From JAIXWP01 sp965247015 (GTDB lineage Bacteria > Bacteroidota > Bacteroidia > Flavobacteriales_D > Sanyastnellaceae): 64,000 nucleotides of DNA. Both the position numbers and the translations under genes were made by a program. The stretch spans positions 310,001-374,000 of the forward strand of contig CBDFGG010000004.1 of the NCBI GenBank assembly GCA_965247015.1, given 5' to 3'. The stretch's first letter is position 1, and the number at the start of each line of letters is the position of its first letter. The notes under the pieces are model-generated. The model worked only from the letters and a program-made list of their open reading frames with translations. It ran no database searches and had not been told where the DNA came from. This document shows, in pieces, positions 26,099-35,091 of the stretch.

Positions 26099-28384
26099 TT
26101 ATTTTTTAGCTGGCGCTTTTTTCGGCGAGCTCACTGGAGCAGGTGCCGGCGCTGGCGCTGGTGGAGGCGTTGGAGCCGTCGGTGCTGGAGGAACCGCTGC
26201 ACCAAGATCTTGTGTTGCTGCTGGACGCACTGGACGCTTCGCATACTTCAACTCATCTGTGATGTTTTTACCACCCATTAATTTTTCAATAATGAACAAT
26301 ACATAACGTACGTCCACAACAATTGTACGTTGCAATTCTGGCTCATAAGCGATATCACCGCTCATTGCTTCCCAGTTGCCATCGAATGCAATACCGATGA
26401 GGTTACCATCAGCATCAATCGTTGGGCTACCTGAGTTACCACCTGTAATATCTAGATCAGCAATAAAGCAAACAACTAGTTCACCTTTGCTATTTGCGTA
26501 TTTGCCAAAATCCTTTTTGTTGATCAATTCTGCAAGACGATTTGGAACAACGAATTCTGGATTCGTTTCATCGCGCTTCTCCATGATACCTTTTGTAGTC
26601 GTGTAGTAATCATAGTTCACAGCGTCTGCAGCAGTATAGTTCTTCACTTGACCGTAAGTAATACGCATAGTGCTGTTTGCATCTGGAGAATATGCCTTAT
26701 CAGGATTCATCTCTCTCAAACCTTTTACATACAAGCGGTATCCTGTATCGAACTTATCTTGAGCATCGTTTGCGAAAGTTGCACGATACTTCTCAATTGC
26801 GCTCTTACCAACCATCACAGCCATATCCTTGTCGAATACTTTTTGTGAAGGCTTAGCAAGGAAAGCCATCAATTTTTCTTTAGAAACTAAGAATGATGTA
26901 GCAAACATTTTTTCAGTGAATGCCGCTTCATTTCCTTTGAACTTGGTATCAATTGTTGACATCCATGTTGGACGTTGATCAGCAGCAATATTTTTACGAT
27001 ACAACTTGGTCAATGCAGCGAAGACATCCTTCTCTGTTTCCATGTCATAATCCTTGTAAAAATCTTCCGCCTGACCTTTGAAGTTGTCAAGAATAGCCTT
27101 ACGTTTTGTCTCGTCTGTTTCTTTCATTGCAGCCTCAAACGTGCGTGCAAAGCGGAATGCGAAGAGTGTTAAATCAGAACCAATCAAACCAGCCTCTAGT
27201 GCGTAAACATTTGATTTTGCAGTAGCATTTGTCGCATCATAATATGATTTGATCATATCCAACGCCTTACCATATTCAGCTTGACGCTTTGAATCTTTAG
27301 CAGCCCAATCAGCAAACTTTGCTTCTTGCTTTTGCTTCTTATCGTAAACATTCAAACGCTTCAAGCCTTTGCTCTGTCCGATAAAGTACTTCCAATAGTT
27401 TGCAGTAGAAGCATACTTCGCAGCATATTTCAAACGTACTGCTGGATCAGCATCCATGTGCTTTTTCATGGTGCTCAATTTCAAATCACGCACCTCTACA
27501 GTTGCTGGATTGGTTAGATCCAATGCTTGTTGAACGCCCCAAGATGAAAGGAAACGATCTGTAGAACCAGGGTAACCCATGATCATAGCGTAGTCACCTT
27601 CTTCAACACCGTTGATGTTTACAGGAAGGAAATGCTTTGGAGCGTATGGTTTGTTTGTAGCAGCGTAGTCAGCTGGATTGTTATCCTTATCTGCATAAAT
27701 ACGCAACATTGAAAAGTCACCCGTGTGACGAGGCCACATCCAGTTATCAGTGTCTCCACCGAATTTACCAACGCTCTCAGGAGGATTACCTACCAGACGA
27801 ATGTCTCTGTATGTGCTATAAACGAAAAGATAAAATTCATTACCGTAGAAGAAGCTCTTTACTTCTGCTTCGTACTTGCCACCCTCAGCAGCCTTACCAG
27901 CCATTTGACCGATTTTGCCTTGGATTGCAGCTGCACGATCAGCCTCACTCATGTCAGCTGTGATGCCATCAAGAATTGTTTTTGTAACATCTTCGATACG
28001 CACTAAGAATGAAATTTCAAATCCAGGAATTGGAAGTTCTTCATTCATTGACTTTGCACAGAATCCGTTTGTCAACATGTCGTTTTGTACCGTTGAAAGA
28101 CTCTGAATTGCATCATAAGCGCAGTGGTGGTTTGTAAAGATCAAACCTTTATCACTTACTACTTCTCCAGTACACTGACCACCGTTCAAACGAACGATCG
28201 CGTCTTTGAGAGATGCATTGTTGATGCTGTAAATCTCTTCTGCTGTCAAGTTGAGTCCGAGATTTTTCATCTCAGCTTCATTCACTCGATTGAGAAGGCT
28301 TACGAGCCACATTCCTTCATTCGCTTGAACGAACATTGGCAAAGCCAACAAAGCGAGAAGAATTAATTTCAATCTACTTTTCAT
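26099..28384 (-). CDS. S46 family dipeptidyl peptidase, DPP7-like
   Basis: A 761-residue exported peptidase with a signal peptide ending near residue 21 (LLALLALPMFVQANEG). The catalytic His lies in FTNHHCAYDA (His87) and the catalytic Ser in TGGNSGSPT (Ser651). S46 enzymes release dipeptides from peptides in the periplasm. The residue 18 positions after Ser is Gly (FDGNWE); at the matching position DPP7 has Gly and prefers hydrophobic P1, while DPP11 has Arg and prefers Asp/Glu. Specificity is therefore inferred as DPP7-like. The last 40 or so residues are a Pro/Ala-rich tail ending in KKAPAKK. It may be co-transcribed with the DUF6438 gene 30 bases upstream. Confidence 0.92.
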   Translation of the reverse strand: MKSRLKLILLALLALPMFVQANEGMWLVSLLNRVNEAEMKNLGLNLTAEEIYSINNASLKDAIVRLNGGQCTGEVVSDKGLIFTNHHCAYDAIQSLSTVQNDMLTNGFCAKSMNEELPIPGFEISFLVRIEDVTKTILDGITADMSEADRAAAIQGKIGQMAGKAAEGGKYEAEVKSFFYGNEFYLFVYSTYRDIRLVGNPPESVGKFGGDTDNWMWPRHTGDFSMLRIYADKDNNPADYAATNKPYAPKHFLPVNINGVEEGDYAMIMGYPGSTDRFLSSWGVQQALDLTNPATVEVRDLKLSTMKKHMDADPAVRLKYAAKYASTANYWKYFIGQSKGLKRLNVYDKKQKQEAKFADWAAKDSKRQAEYGKALDMIKSYYDATNATAKSNVYALEAGLIGSDLTLFAFRFARTFEAAMKETDETKRKAILDNFKGQAEDFYKDYDMETEKDVFAALTKLYRKNIAADQRPTWMSTIDTKFKGNEAAFTEKMFATSFLVSKEKLMAFLAKPSQKVFDKDMAVMVGKSAIEKYRATFANDAQDKFDTGYRLYVKGLREMNPDKAYSPDANSTMRITYGQVKNYTAADAVNYDYYTTTKGIMEKRDETNPEFVVPNRLAELINKKDFGKYANSKGELVVCFIADLDITGGNSGSPTIDADGNLIGIAFDGNWEAMSGDIAYEPELQRTIVVDVRYVLFIIEKLMGGKNITDELKYAKRPVRPAATQDLGAAVPPAPTAPTPPPAPAPAPAPVSSPKKAPAKK

Positions 28385-28414
28385 GATTTGTTATGGTTGT
28401 AAAAAAAATGGTTT

Positions 28415-28948
28415 CTATTCTTTGATCCACTTGGCTTCAGCCAGCAGCGCATCTATTTCGGCATACAGTTCATCCAATTCCTTTGGACCCTTATGTCGAT
28501 CTTCAATTTTCTTGACTTGACCGTCAAGATGAACTTCTGTAATGACACTAGGTAAATCCGTAATGGGAGAATCGTATTTATCCTGAAAACTAAAGTAATT
28601 GATACTTCGAATTTTGTCTTGCAATTTTTGAAGAGAGGCTATATCGAATGTTGTGTGGTAACTTCCTATACGATCTACAAAATTCTTTCCTTCATACTGA
28701 ACTCTGCCTGAATTGTAAATCTGCACGTTGTAAATGGGACATGTGCCATAACACGCAGTGCGCATCATGGAAATTAACAACTCCTCTTTCTGAACTTCTT
28801 CCACCACTGGCGGCGCTGGTGATTCTGGAGTAGGAGCAACTGTAACATCCGGAGTTGTGGCAGCGCTTGCTTTGGATTTACATCCTACAGAAGCCGCCAT
28901 GGTGGTGATCGCGAGTGCTAAGAATAATTTCGAAATAAATGCTTTCAT
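28415..28948 (-). CDS. DUF6438 lipoprotein
   Basis: A 177-residue lipoprotein. The signal peptide ends at lipobox ASVGC, followed by a Pro/Ala/Thr-rich linker of about 35 residues. The folded part has the DUF6438 mark MRTACYGTCPIYNVQIYNSGRV, with two conserved Cys that may form a disulfide. The function of this family is unknown. It sits between yidC (46 bases upstream) and the S46 peptidase (30 bases downstream), all on the same strand. Confidence 0.75.
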   Translation of the reverse strand: MKAFISKLFLALAITTMAASVGCKSKASAATTPDVTVAPTPESPAPPVVEEVQKEELLISMMRTACYGTCPIYNVQIYNSGRVQYEGKNFVDRIGSYHTTFDIASLQKLQDKIRSINYFSFQDKYDSPITDLPSVITEVHLDGQVKKIEDRHKGPKELDELYAEIDALLAEAKWIKE

Positions 28949-28994
28949 TAAAAATAGTTTTTTCGATTCTTACACGAACCCTGCCGAAACGAGT

Positions 28995-30890
28995 TTACTT
29001 GCCCTTCTTATCACTCAACTTCTTCTGCTGATCTTTTTGAATTTGCTCCAAGCGTTCGGCGAAACTTGATTTTTTCTTTGGCTTCTTTTTGTTCTCTTCA
29101 ATCTTCGCTCTGATAGCACCTTCGTCAATGATGTAATTTTTGATCACAAACATTTGTCCGATTGAAATCATGTTTGCCGTAAAATAATACATGCTCAAAC
29201 CAGAAGGCATATTGTTAAAGAAGAAGAGCATCATGATGGTAAAAAGATTCATCATCACTTTCATGTTTGGCATACCCGGTTGCTGAACCGTTGGCTGCGC
29301 GCTCATGCTCATTTTTGTATAAACAAATGTAGAAGCTGCCATCAGCAATGTAAATCCGCTGATGTGATTTCCGTAAATACTAGATAATACTGGAATGTTT
29401 TGGGTCCAACTAAAAATACTATCGTAAGCAGCCAAATCATCTGCCCACAAGAAACTCTTTCCACGCAAAACAATCTCTGCGGGGAAGAATCGGAACATCG
29501 CATAGAGAATAGGCATTTGAAGCAATACAGGAATGCAACCCGCAAAAGGATTCACACCCGTTTGACGGTACAAAGCCATGATGGCTTGTTGCTTCTCTAC
29601 TGGGTTTTCAGCTTTCTCGTATTTCTTATTAATCTCATCAATCTCTGGCTTCAATACGCGCATCTTAGCACTGCTCAAGAAGTTTTTCCATGTAATGGGG
29701 AACAACACCATTTTAATGATGATGGTCACGATCAAAATGATCAAACCGAAACTAGTGATGTATGATGAGAAGAACCAGAATAATGGGCGAACTACATATT
29801 TGTTGATTACACCAATGATGCTCCAACCGTAGTCGATGATATTATCAAACTCTTCCGCTTTTACTTCAGACAAATAATTATAATCGTTTGGACCGAAGTA
29901 GAATTCCATATCTGTCGAAGCCGAAACTCCTGTCAATGGCAATGCGAGATCAGCATAATATCTTTTTGTTGTAATGCTGTCCTTCATCACTTGAACGGCC
30001 AATTCACCTTCTGCTTTGAAGTTCGTACCACTGATAACCGCAGCAGTGAAGTAATCTTGCTTGAACGCTACCCAATTAATAGACTTTTCAGTACGCGTAA
30101 CATCATCACTGCTTTCGCTGAGGTAATCACGGTCCTCTTCATTTTCTCTGAAGTAAACAGAACACTTACTGCGCTCAGCAGAGATTCCTTTTTCATTTGC
30201 ATGACCTACTGCTAACCACTGGAAGCGCATATTATCCGCACCCAATTGTAATTCATTGCCGATTCCCACAACATTCACTTTCACCGGAACCGAATAACTG
30301 TTCGGTTCGAAGTGATAGGTCAATTCCAAAAACTTAGCAGGATCATTTGTAGCCAAACGCATCACAAGATCTTGCGCGGTTGATTTTGCATCAACACTAT
30401 TTGCACTCGGTGTAAAGAAGAAATAATCAGAGCTATACTTTCCCTTACCTGCCAAGTTCATCGTGAGCTTCATCTTCGAAAGACTATCTACCCACAATTC
30501 AATCGGCTGTTGGTCTTTGTAACGCTTGTATCCATCCATCAAGGTTACACTCTTGATCATACCACCCTTGGTACTAAAAGTAACTTTGATCTTGTTGTTT
30601 TCTACAACAATGTCTTTTTCTTGACCCATTGCTGCCGCACCAAAGATTCCGAATCTGCTATCGAGTGCTGCATTAAGCGCGCTATCAGATGCAAAGCTTT
30701 CTGCTGGAATGATGGCTGCTGCTGGAGCAGTTGCTGGCAATTGTGGAGTTGCTGCTTGAACTTGCGCAAGACTATCTTGCTTTTGCTTCTCAGCTAATTC
30801 TTCTGGGGATGGTGAAGTGAACCACGAAAACCCGATCACAAGGCCGAGCATTAATAACAAACCAATAATGGTATTACGGTCAAATTTCAT
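28995..30890 (-). CDS. yidC: Membrane protein insertase YidC
   Basis: A 631-residue protein with the Gram-negative YidC layout. An N-terminal transmembrane helix (TIIGLLLMLGLVIGFSWF) precedes a large periplasmic beta domain to about residue 360. The conserved C-terminal insertase core follows (GLIILIVTIIIKMVLFPITW, then the helical hairpin with KMRVLKPEI and QQAIMALYRQTGVNPFAGC). A Lys-rich cytoplasmic tail suits ribosome contact. It inserts inner-membrane proteins alone or with SecYEG. The start at 30890 (MKFDRNTI) is chosen over 30917 because it matches the family N-terminus. Confidence 0.95.
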   Translation of the reverse strand: MKFDRNTIIGLLLMLGLVIGFSWFTSPSPEELAEKQKQDSLAQVQAATPQLPATAPAAAIIPAESFASDSALNAALDSRFGIFGAAAMGQEKDIVVENNKIKVTFSTKGGMIKSVTLMDGYKRYKDQQPIELWVDSLSKMKLTMNLAGKGKYSSDYFFFTPSANSVDAKSTAQDLVMRLATNDPAKFLELTYHFEPNSYSVPVKVNVVGIGNELQLGADNMRFQWLAVGHANEKGISAERSKCSVYFRENEEDRDYLSESSDDVTRTEKSINWVAFKQDYFTAAVISGTNFKAEGELAVQVMKDSITTKRYYADLALPLTGVSASTDMEFYFGPNDYNYLSEVKAEEFDNIIDYGWSIIGVINKYVVRPLFWFFSSYITSFGLIILIVTIIIKMVLFPITWKNFLSSAKMRVLKPEIDEINKKYEKAENPVEKQQAIMALYRQTGVNPFAGCIPVLLQMPILYAMFRFFPAEIVLRGKSFLWADDLAAYDSIFSWTQNIPVLSSIYGNHISGFTLLMAASTFVYTKMSMSAQPTVQQPGMPNMKVMMNLFTIMMLFFFNNMPSGLSMYYFTANMISIGQMFVIKNYIIDEGAIRAKIEENKKKPKKKSSFAERLEQIQKDQQKKLSDKKGK

Positions 30891-30973
30891 AATAAGGTGT
30901 CTGCAATAAGGCCGCAAAAGTCGGTACTAGCGCGCGTCAAATCTCATTTTTAGTGTTTTTTTTTATTATCATT

Positions 30974-31005
30974 TTTCGAAAAGCGCCAAAAAAGGGGGAA
31001 GTTTG
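30974..31005 (+). promoter_or_regulatory. Weak candidate promoter, FecCD-type gene
   Basis: TTTCG at 30974-30978 and GAAGTTTG at 30998-31005, 19 bases apart, approximate the Bacteroidota promoter. The ATG at 31012 begins six bases after the octamer, again suggesting a leaderless message. Confidence 0.3.
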
Positions 31006-31011
31006 CACCCG

Positions 31012-32046
31012 ATGTCGACTCAGAGCCCCCATTCAACGCGGAAATATTGGATTTCAATTGTCCTCTTGTCGGCGCTATGCTTGACTTTTGCTGTGCTTGA
31101 GCTCATTACCGGATCTGTATCCATTGATTTTCAAAGCATTCTTTCCATTTTGGGAAAAAATGATAGCGAGTCAGCTCATAGTATCATTATTTGGGAATCG
31201 CGCATTCCACGGCTATTTGCTGCATTTTGGGCCGGTACTGGTCTCGCCCTGAGCGGTTGGATCATGCAGACCCTTTTCAGAAATCCTTTGGCTTCGCCTT
31301 CCATTCTAGGTATCACCAGTGGAGCTTCGCTTGGGGTAGCCCTATTGATGATGTCTGGATTCTTAATGGGTATTCCTTTGCAAGGATCGCTCGGAGCGTT
31401 TACAATTGCCGGTGGGGCAATGCTAGGAGCAGTGCTGGTGCTATTGCTAGTAATCGCTATAGCAGCGCGCATGCGCGACCAAGTGAGTTTACTCATTGTT
31501 GGCATCATGCTCGGTCATTTTACCAGCGCCATTGTAAGCGTACTTCAATTCAAGACCAATCCTGAAGCGCTCAGAAGCTATGTGCTTTGGGGCATGGGCA
31601 CTTTTACAGACACCAATTATTTGGAAATACTTCTAATGGCCGCTATCGTTGCCTTTGGAGCAATTATTATTTTTTTCAAGAAAAAAGCTCTGAACATTCT
31701 TATGCTCGGCGATGAATACGCTCAATCATTGGGAGTTTCTGTTAAGCAAATGAGAGTTTTGATGATTGTTGTGAGTGGCTCGATAGCAGGTGTCATCACA
31801 GCTTTTTGCGGCCCCATTGCCTTTATTGGATTGGCGGTGCCACATTTTACAAGAATACTTCTGAAGACCACACATCACGCTACACTATTTCTCCCCATGA
31901 TTCTCATGGGTGCGGCCACAGGTATGGGTTGTGATCTCATTTCAAAAACCGCTGAGATTCCTTTGAATGCAGTCACATCTGCAATGGGAGCACCAGTGGT
32001 TATTTTTATTTTGGTAAAAAACGCAAAGTCAAAAGCACTGATATGA
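31012..32046 (+). CDS. FecCD-type ABC transporter permease (iron/siderophore/cobalamin)
   Basis: A 344-residue integral membrane protein with about nine to ten hydrophobic helices and the FecCD signatures RIPRLFAAFWAGTGLALSGWIMQTLFRNPLASPSILGI and PIAFIGLAVPHFTR, quoted here as consecutive pieces of the conserved core. Such permeases pair with FecE-type ATPases to import siderophores, heme or cobalamin. The ATPase follows with a four-base overlap, but no periplasmic binding protein is adjacent, so the substrate is unknown. I use the ATG at 31012 rather than the TTG at 31003, because the TTG is part of the candidate -7 element. Confidence 0.88.
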   Translation: MSTQSPHSTRKYWISIVLLSALCLTFAVLELITGSVSIDFQSILSILGKNDSESAHSIIIWESRIPRLFAAFWAGTGLALSGWIMQTLFRNPLASPSILGITSGASLGVALLMMSGFLMGIPLQGSLGAFTIAGGAMLGAVLVLLLVIAIAARMRDQVSLLIVGIMLGHFTSAIVSVLQFKTNPEALRSYVLWGMGTFTDTNYLEILLMAAIVAFGAIIIFFKKKALNILMLGDEYAQSLGVSVKQMRVLMIVVSGSIAGVITAFCGPIAFIGLAVPHFTRILLKTTHHATLFLPMILMGAATGMGCDLISKTAEIPLNAVTSAMGAPVVIFILVKNAKSKALI

Positions 32047-32684
32047 GCCAGTCCCTTGAAATAAAAGATTTGCGCGTTGGCTTTCCTAACAGAGTGCTCT
32101 GCGAAATCAACACCACCCTTCATGCCGGTAAATTGACAGCATTAATGGGGCGCAATGGAACGGGAAAATCAACGCTTATCCGCACCATTGCGGGATTGAT
32201 TCCTCCATTAAGCGGTGGAGTCTATTATCAAGGACAAAGTTTGAATGAATGCAAACCATTGGAGCTCGCTCGCTTGGTGAGTCTTGTGCTCACGGCTCGA
32301 CCGCCGGTGCAGGGTATCTCTGTGCAAACGGTACTCGAAATGGGGAGGTATCCGCATCAATTACTAAAAACCGATCAGGTCCGTGACCATGAATTAGTAA
32401 TGCACTTTGCAGATAAACTAGGAATCACCAGCCTTTTGGACCAATCACTTGAAAAGCTCAGTGATGGTGAAATGCAAAAAGTAATGATTGCGAAAGCGTT
32501 TATTCAAGAAACTCCCATCATCCTTCTGGACGAGCCTACCGCATTTTTGGACTACATCGCCAAAGACGAGGTTTTTGAATTGCTTTCAAATACCGCTCAA
32601 GAGTTGAATAAAATAGTCTTGTTTTCAAGCCACGATTTAAACCTCATCGATCGATTTGCTAACGAAAAAATACAATTATCGTGA
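32043..32684 (+). CDS. FecE-type ABC transporter ATPase, C-terminally short
   Basis: A 213-residue ABC ATPase with Walker A GRNGTGKST, signature LSDGEMQKV (S-D-G instead of S-G-G), Walker B IILLDEPTAF and H-loop SSHDLNL. It ends 14 residues after the H-loop motif, about 40 residues shorter than typical FecE proteins. Just before the stop is a run of six A; in the +1 frame the sequence stays open to a TGA at 32764-32766 that overlaps the next ATG. The protein could be naturally short or carry a frameshift. It overlaps the permease by four bases. Confidence 0.82.
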   Translation: MSQSLEIKDLRVGFPNRVLCEINTTLHAGKLTALMGRNGTGKSTLIRTIAGLIPPLSGGVYYQGQSLNECKPLELARLVSLVLTARPPVQGISVQTVLEMGRYPHQLLKTDQVRDHELVMHFADKLGITSLLDQSLEKLSDGEMQKVMIAKAFIQETPIILLDEPTAFLDYIAKDEVFELLSNTAQELNKIVLFSSHDLNLIDRFANEKIQLS

Positions 32685-32762
32685 ACGAAGTGTAGGTTCG
32701 TTGGTAAGAGTTAAAAAAGGCGCGATAGTTGAGTTAACTTCGCAAACAATATCCCAAGGATT

Positions 32763-34379
32763 ATGAAAAAAATCATCATTGCTTCCCTCCTACTTGTCGC
32801 TACAGTAGCGTCATTTGGACAAACTGCAAAACTCATTGAGCCAAAAATCACCGACGTAACGGTTTTCATGGCTGGAGCTCAAGTCACTCACACTGGTGAC
32901 ATTTCATTAAAGGCAGGCGAAAATCAACTTCGCATCTCTGATCTCACTGTCAACCTAGACCCCAACTCGATTCAGGTAGAGGGCAACGCAAACTACACTA
33001 TCGTTTCAGTAAGACACCAAGTCAACTATTCGGTGGATGCTTCTCGCAATCCAAAAATCAAAGTGATTAGCGATAGCTTAGAAGAAATGCAATTCAAGCA
33101 AAAAGAAGTGCAAGGTTTGAAGAACGTGGTAGTGCAAGAGAAAACACTTCTCGAAGCAAACAAATCCATCAAAGGAGCTAATGGTACACTCATCGCAGAA
33201 GACTTGGAAGAAATGGCCAACTTTTTCCGTGAGCGTATGAAGCAAATTGAATATCGCTGGTTGGAATTGACTGAGCAAGAAAACAGCAACAACCGAACGA
33301 TCATTCGGTTACAAAATCAATTGAGCCAATTGAATGCTCGCATCAGCGAAAACCCAAGCGAGATTCTAATCACCGTGCAATCTTCTAAAGAGCAAAAAAC
33401 CAATTTAAAGGTTTCATATTTCGCCTATCAAGCGGGCTGGTACCCCGTTTATGACCTTCGCGCGGAAGATATCAATTCAAACATAGAATTTGCTTACAGA
33501 GCCAAGGTTTTCCAAAGCACTGGAAATGATTGGAACGATGTAAATCTTACGATTTCTACAGGCAATCCAAACATCGGCGGACAAGCACCACAACTAAGCC
33601 CTTGGTACATCAACTTGTACCAGCAATATCAAAAGAAAATGGAAGCCAAGGCTTGGGAACAAGGTTACTTACTCAACGCGACTCCATCTGTGGCTTACTC
33701 TGAAAGTATGGATAAGATGGAAGATTATAGCGGTAAAACCATGGCTAATTTCACTACAGTCCAGAACAATACTGTAAGCACAGAGTTTAAAATTAGCTTG
33801 CCATACGATATACCAAGCGATAATCAGCAATACGATGTAATCATGCAGAAAGAATCAATCACCGCTTTGTATGATTACGTGACCATTCCAAAATTGGATA
33901 ATGATGCTTTCCTTAGAGCGCGATTGACCAATTGGATGCAGTATAGCTTGTTGCCAGGTGAAAGCAATATCTATTTCAAAGGAACATTTGTCGGCAAAGG
34001 ATATATTGACCCCGTTCAAGCAAATGACACTTTAACAATCTCACTTGGACGTGATCGCGCTATTAACATCAAGCGAGATCAAATCAAAGAATACTGTCAG
34101 ACTACTACTTTCGGATCAAAGCAAAAGACAACGAAAGCATACGAAATCAGTATCACGAATACGAAAAAACAAGATATCACCATTGAGGTGGAAGATCAAT
34201 TACCGATCTCACAAAATGGTGAATTAGAAGTGGAAACCGAAGAATTATCAGGTGGTACTTATGATGAAACTACTGGTAAAGTGACATGGAAACTTACGAT
34301 TCCCGCGGGAACCACAGTTAAAAAACAACTTCGATTTAGTGCGAAGTACCCCAAAAAACAATTTGTATCAGGATTATAA
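32763..34379 (+). CDS. DUF4139 (MuiA-like) exported protein
   Basis: A 538-residue protein with a signal peptide (KKIIIASLLLVATVASFGQ). It matches the DUF4140/DUF4139 architecture: an N-terminal VTVFMAGAQVTHTGDISLKAG segment, a coiled coil near residues 110-200, and a C-terminal beta-rich DUF4139 domain with SYFAYQAGWYPVYDLRA. Relatives are annotated as mucoidy inhibitor MuiA homologues, but the molecular role is unknown. A TAACTTCG -7-like element lies 20 bases upstream. Its stop shares one base with the ribA start (TAATG), so the two are translationally coupled. Confidence 0.82.
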   Translation: MKKIIIASLLLVATVASFGQTAKLIEPKITDVTVFMAGAQVTHTGDISLKAGENQLRISDLTVNLDPNSIQVEGNANYTIVSVRHQVNYSVDASRNPKIKVISDSLEEMQFKQKEVQGLKNVVVQEKTLLEANKSIKGANGTLIAEDLEEMANFFRERMKQIEYRWLELTEQENSNNRTIIRLQNQLSQLNARISENPSEILITVQSSKEQKTNLKVSYFAYQAGWYPVYDLRAEDINSNIEFAYRAKVFQSTGNDWNDVNLTISTGNPNIGGQAPQLSPWYINLYQQYQKKMEAKAWEQGYLLNATPSVAYSESMDKMEDYSGKTMANFTTVQNNTVSTEFKISLPYDIPSDNQQYDVIMQKESITALYDYVTIPKLDNDAFLRARLTNWMQYSLLPGESNIYFKGTFVGKGYIDPVQANDTLTISLGRDRAINIKRDQIKEYCQTTTFGSKQKTTKAYEISITNTKKQDITIEVEDQLPISQNGELEVETEELSGGTYDETTGKVTWKLTIPAGTTVKKQLRFSAKYPKKQFVSGL

Positions 34380-34957
34380 TGGAAGGAAAATTAGTTTCAG
34401 CGAACATACCTACGCAGCTTGGAAAATTCACGATGCACGCTTTTGACAGCGGCAGACCTGAATTACCACATCTAGCGCTGGTGGCTGAAAACACGAAGTT
34501 GGATGGTGTAGTAGATATCAGAATTCACTCCGAGTGTTTGACGGGGGATGTATTTGGAAGTTTGCGATGTGATTGCGGAGAGCAATTACAAGCGGCAATG
34601 AAGCACGTAGAGGCGAATGGCGGCATCATTATATACCTTCGACAAGAAGGGAGAGGAATAGGGCTTGTAAACAAGCTCAAGGCCTACAACCTACAAGACG
34701 AAGGAATGGATACTGCAGAAGCCAATATCGCCTTGGGCTTTCACGCCGACGAACGTGACTTCACACCTGCGGTAGAGATTCTTGATTTTTTTCAAATAAA
34801 AAAAGTAAGAATTCTGACCAACAATCCAGAAAAATTCGAGGCTTTACAAGCCAGCGACATTGAGGTGGTTGAGCGCATCGCGCTCACCACTCCAAAGCAC
34901 GCCGAAAATCAGTTCTATCTAGAAACAAAACGCAAAGTCTTCGGGCACCATTTGTAA
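34379..34957 (+). CDS. ribA: GTP cyclohydrolase II
   Basis: A 192-residue enzyme of normal stand-alone RibA length, not fused to RibB. The zinc site is visible as ECLTGDVFGSLRCDCG (three Cys), followed by YLRQEGRGIGLVNKLKAY with the catalytic Arg. It converts GTP to the first pyrimidine intermediate of riboflavin synthesis. The start overlaps the previous stop by one base. The stop is directly followed by an array of TGACAAA microrepeats. No FMN riboswitch is seen upstream. Confidence 0.92.
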   Translation: MEGKLVSANIPTQLGKFTMHAFDSGRPELPHLALVAENTKLDGVVDIRIHSECLTGDVFGSLRCDCGEQLQAAMKHVEANGGIIIYLRQEGRGIGLVNKLKAYNLQDEGMDTAEANIALGFHADERDFTPAVEILDFFQIKKVRILTNNPEKFEALQASDIEVVERIALTTPKHAENQFYLETKRKVFGHHL

Positions 34958-34980
34958 ATGACAAATGACAAATGACAAAT
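34956..34980 (+). repeat. TGACAAA microrepeat array, left copy (family 2)
   Basis: Three tandem 7-base units, AAATGACAAATGACAAATG and onward, start inside the ribA stop codon. Its reverse complement recurs with variation at 35058-35088, so the two arrays form an inverted pair around two hairpins. Confidence 0.85.
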
Positions 34981-34998
34981 AATCTCGGCTTCGCCGAG
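34981..34998. other. Small hairpin between the repeat arrays
   Basis: TCTCGGC-TTC-GCCGAGA is a perfect seven-base stem with a three-base loop and no T-run. It may add to termination after ribA or belong to the repeat element. Confidence 0.5.
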
Positions 34999-35005
34999 AA
35001 GACAT

Positions 35006-35040
35006 AAAAAAAAATCTCGCATTCTGCGAGATTTTTTTTT
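35006..35040. terminator. Bidirectional terminator between ribA and the MFS gene
   Basis: A run of nine A precedes stem TCTCGC / GCGAGA with loop ATTCT and nine T follow. The symmetry serves both convergent genes. Confidence 0.85.
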
Positions 35041-35057
35041 GCACGAAGCGCCAATTT

Positions 35058-35088
35058 ATTTGTCACTTGTCATTTGTCACTTGTCATT
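35058..35088 (-). repeat. TGACAA microrepeat array, right copy (family 2)
   Basis: Two copies of a 14-base unit TTTGTCACTTGTCA lie end to end, then TT. On the minus strand the array reads AATGACAAGTGACAAATG and onward, and it ends four bases from the MFS stop. It is the inverted partner of 34956-34980; the core TTGTCACTTGTCATT recurs at 57294-57308. Confidence 0.85.
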
Positions 35089-35091
35089 GAT

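Noticed and set aside
27326..28366. Several plus-strand open frames inside the S46 peptidase gene
   Set aside because: They are antisense to a gene with clear catalytic motifs, have cysteine- and serine-rich random-looking composition, and lack start signals.
31003..31005. TTG start for the FecCD-type permease
   Set aside because: It would add three residues and uses bases of the candidate -7 element; the ATG at 31012 is a simpler start.
32684..32702. AACGAA / TTCGTT inverted repeat as terminator after the ATPase
   Set aside because: The stem is only six bases with a seven-base loop and no T-run, and the next gene is close by on the same strand.
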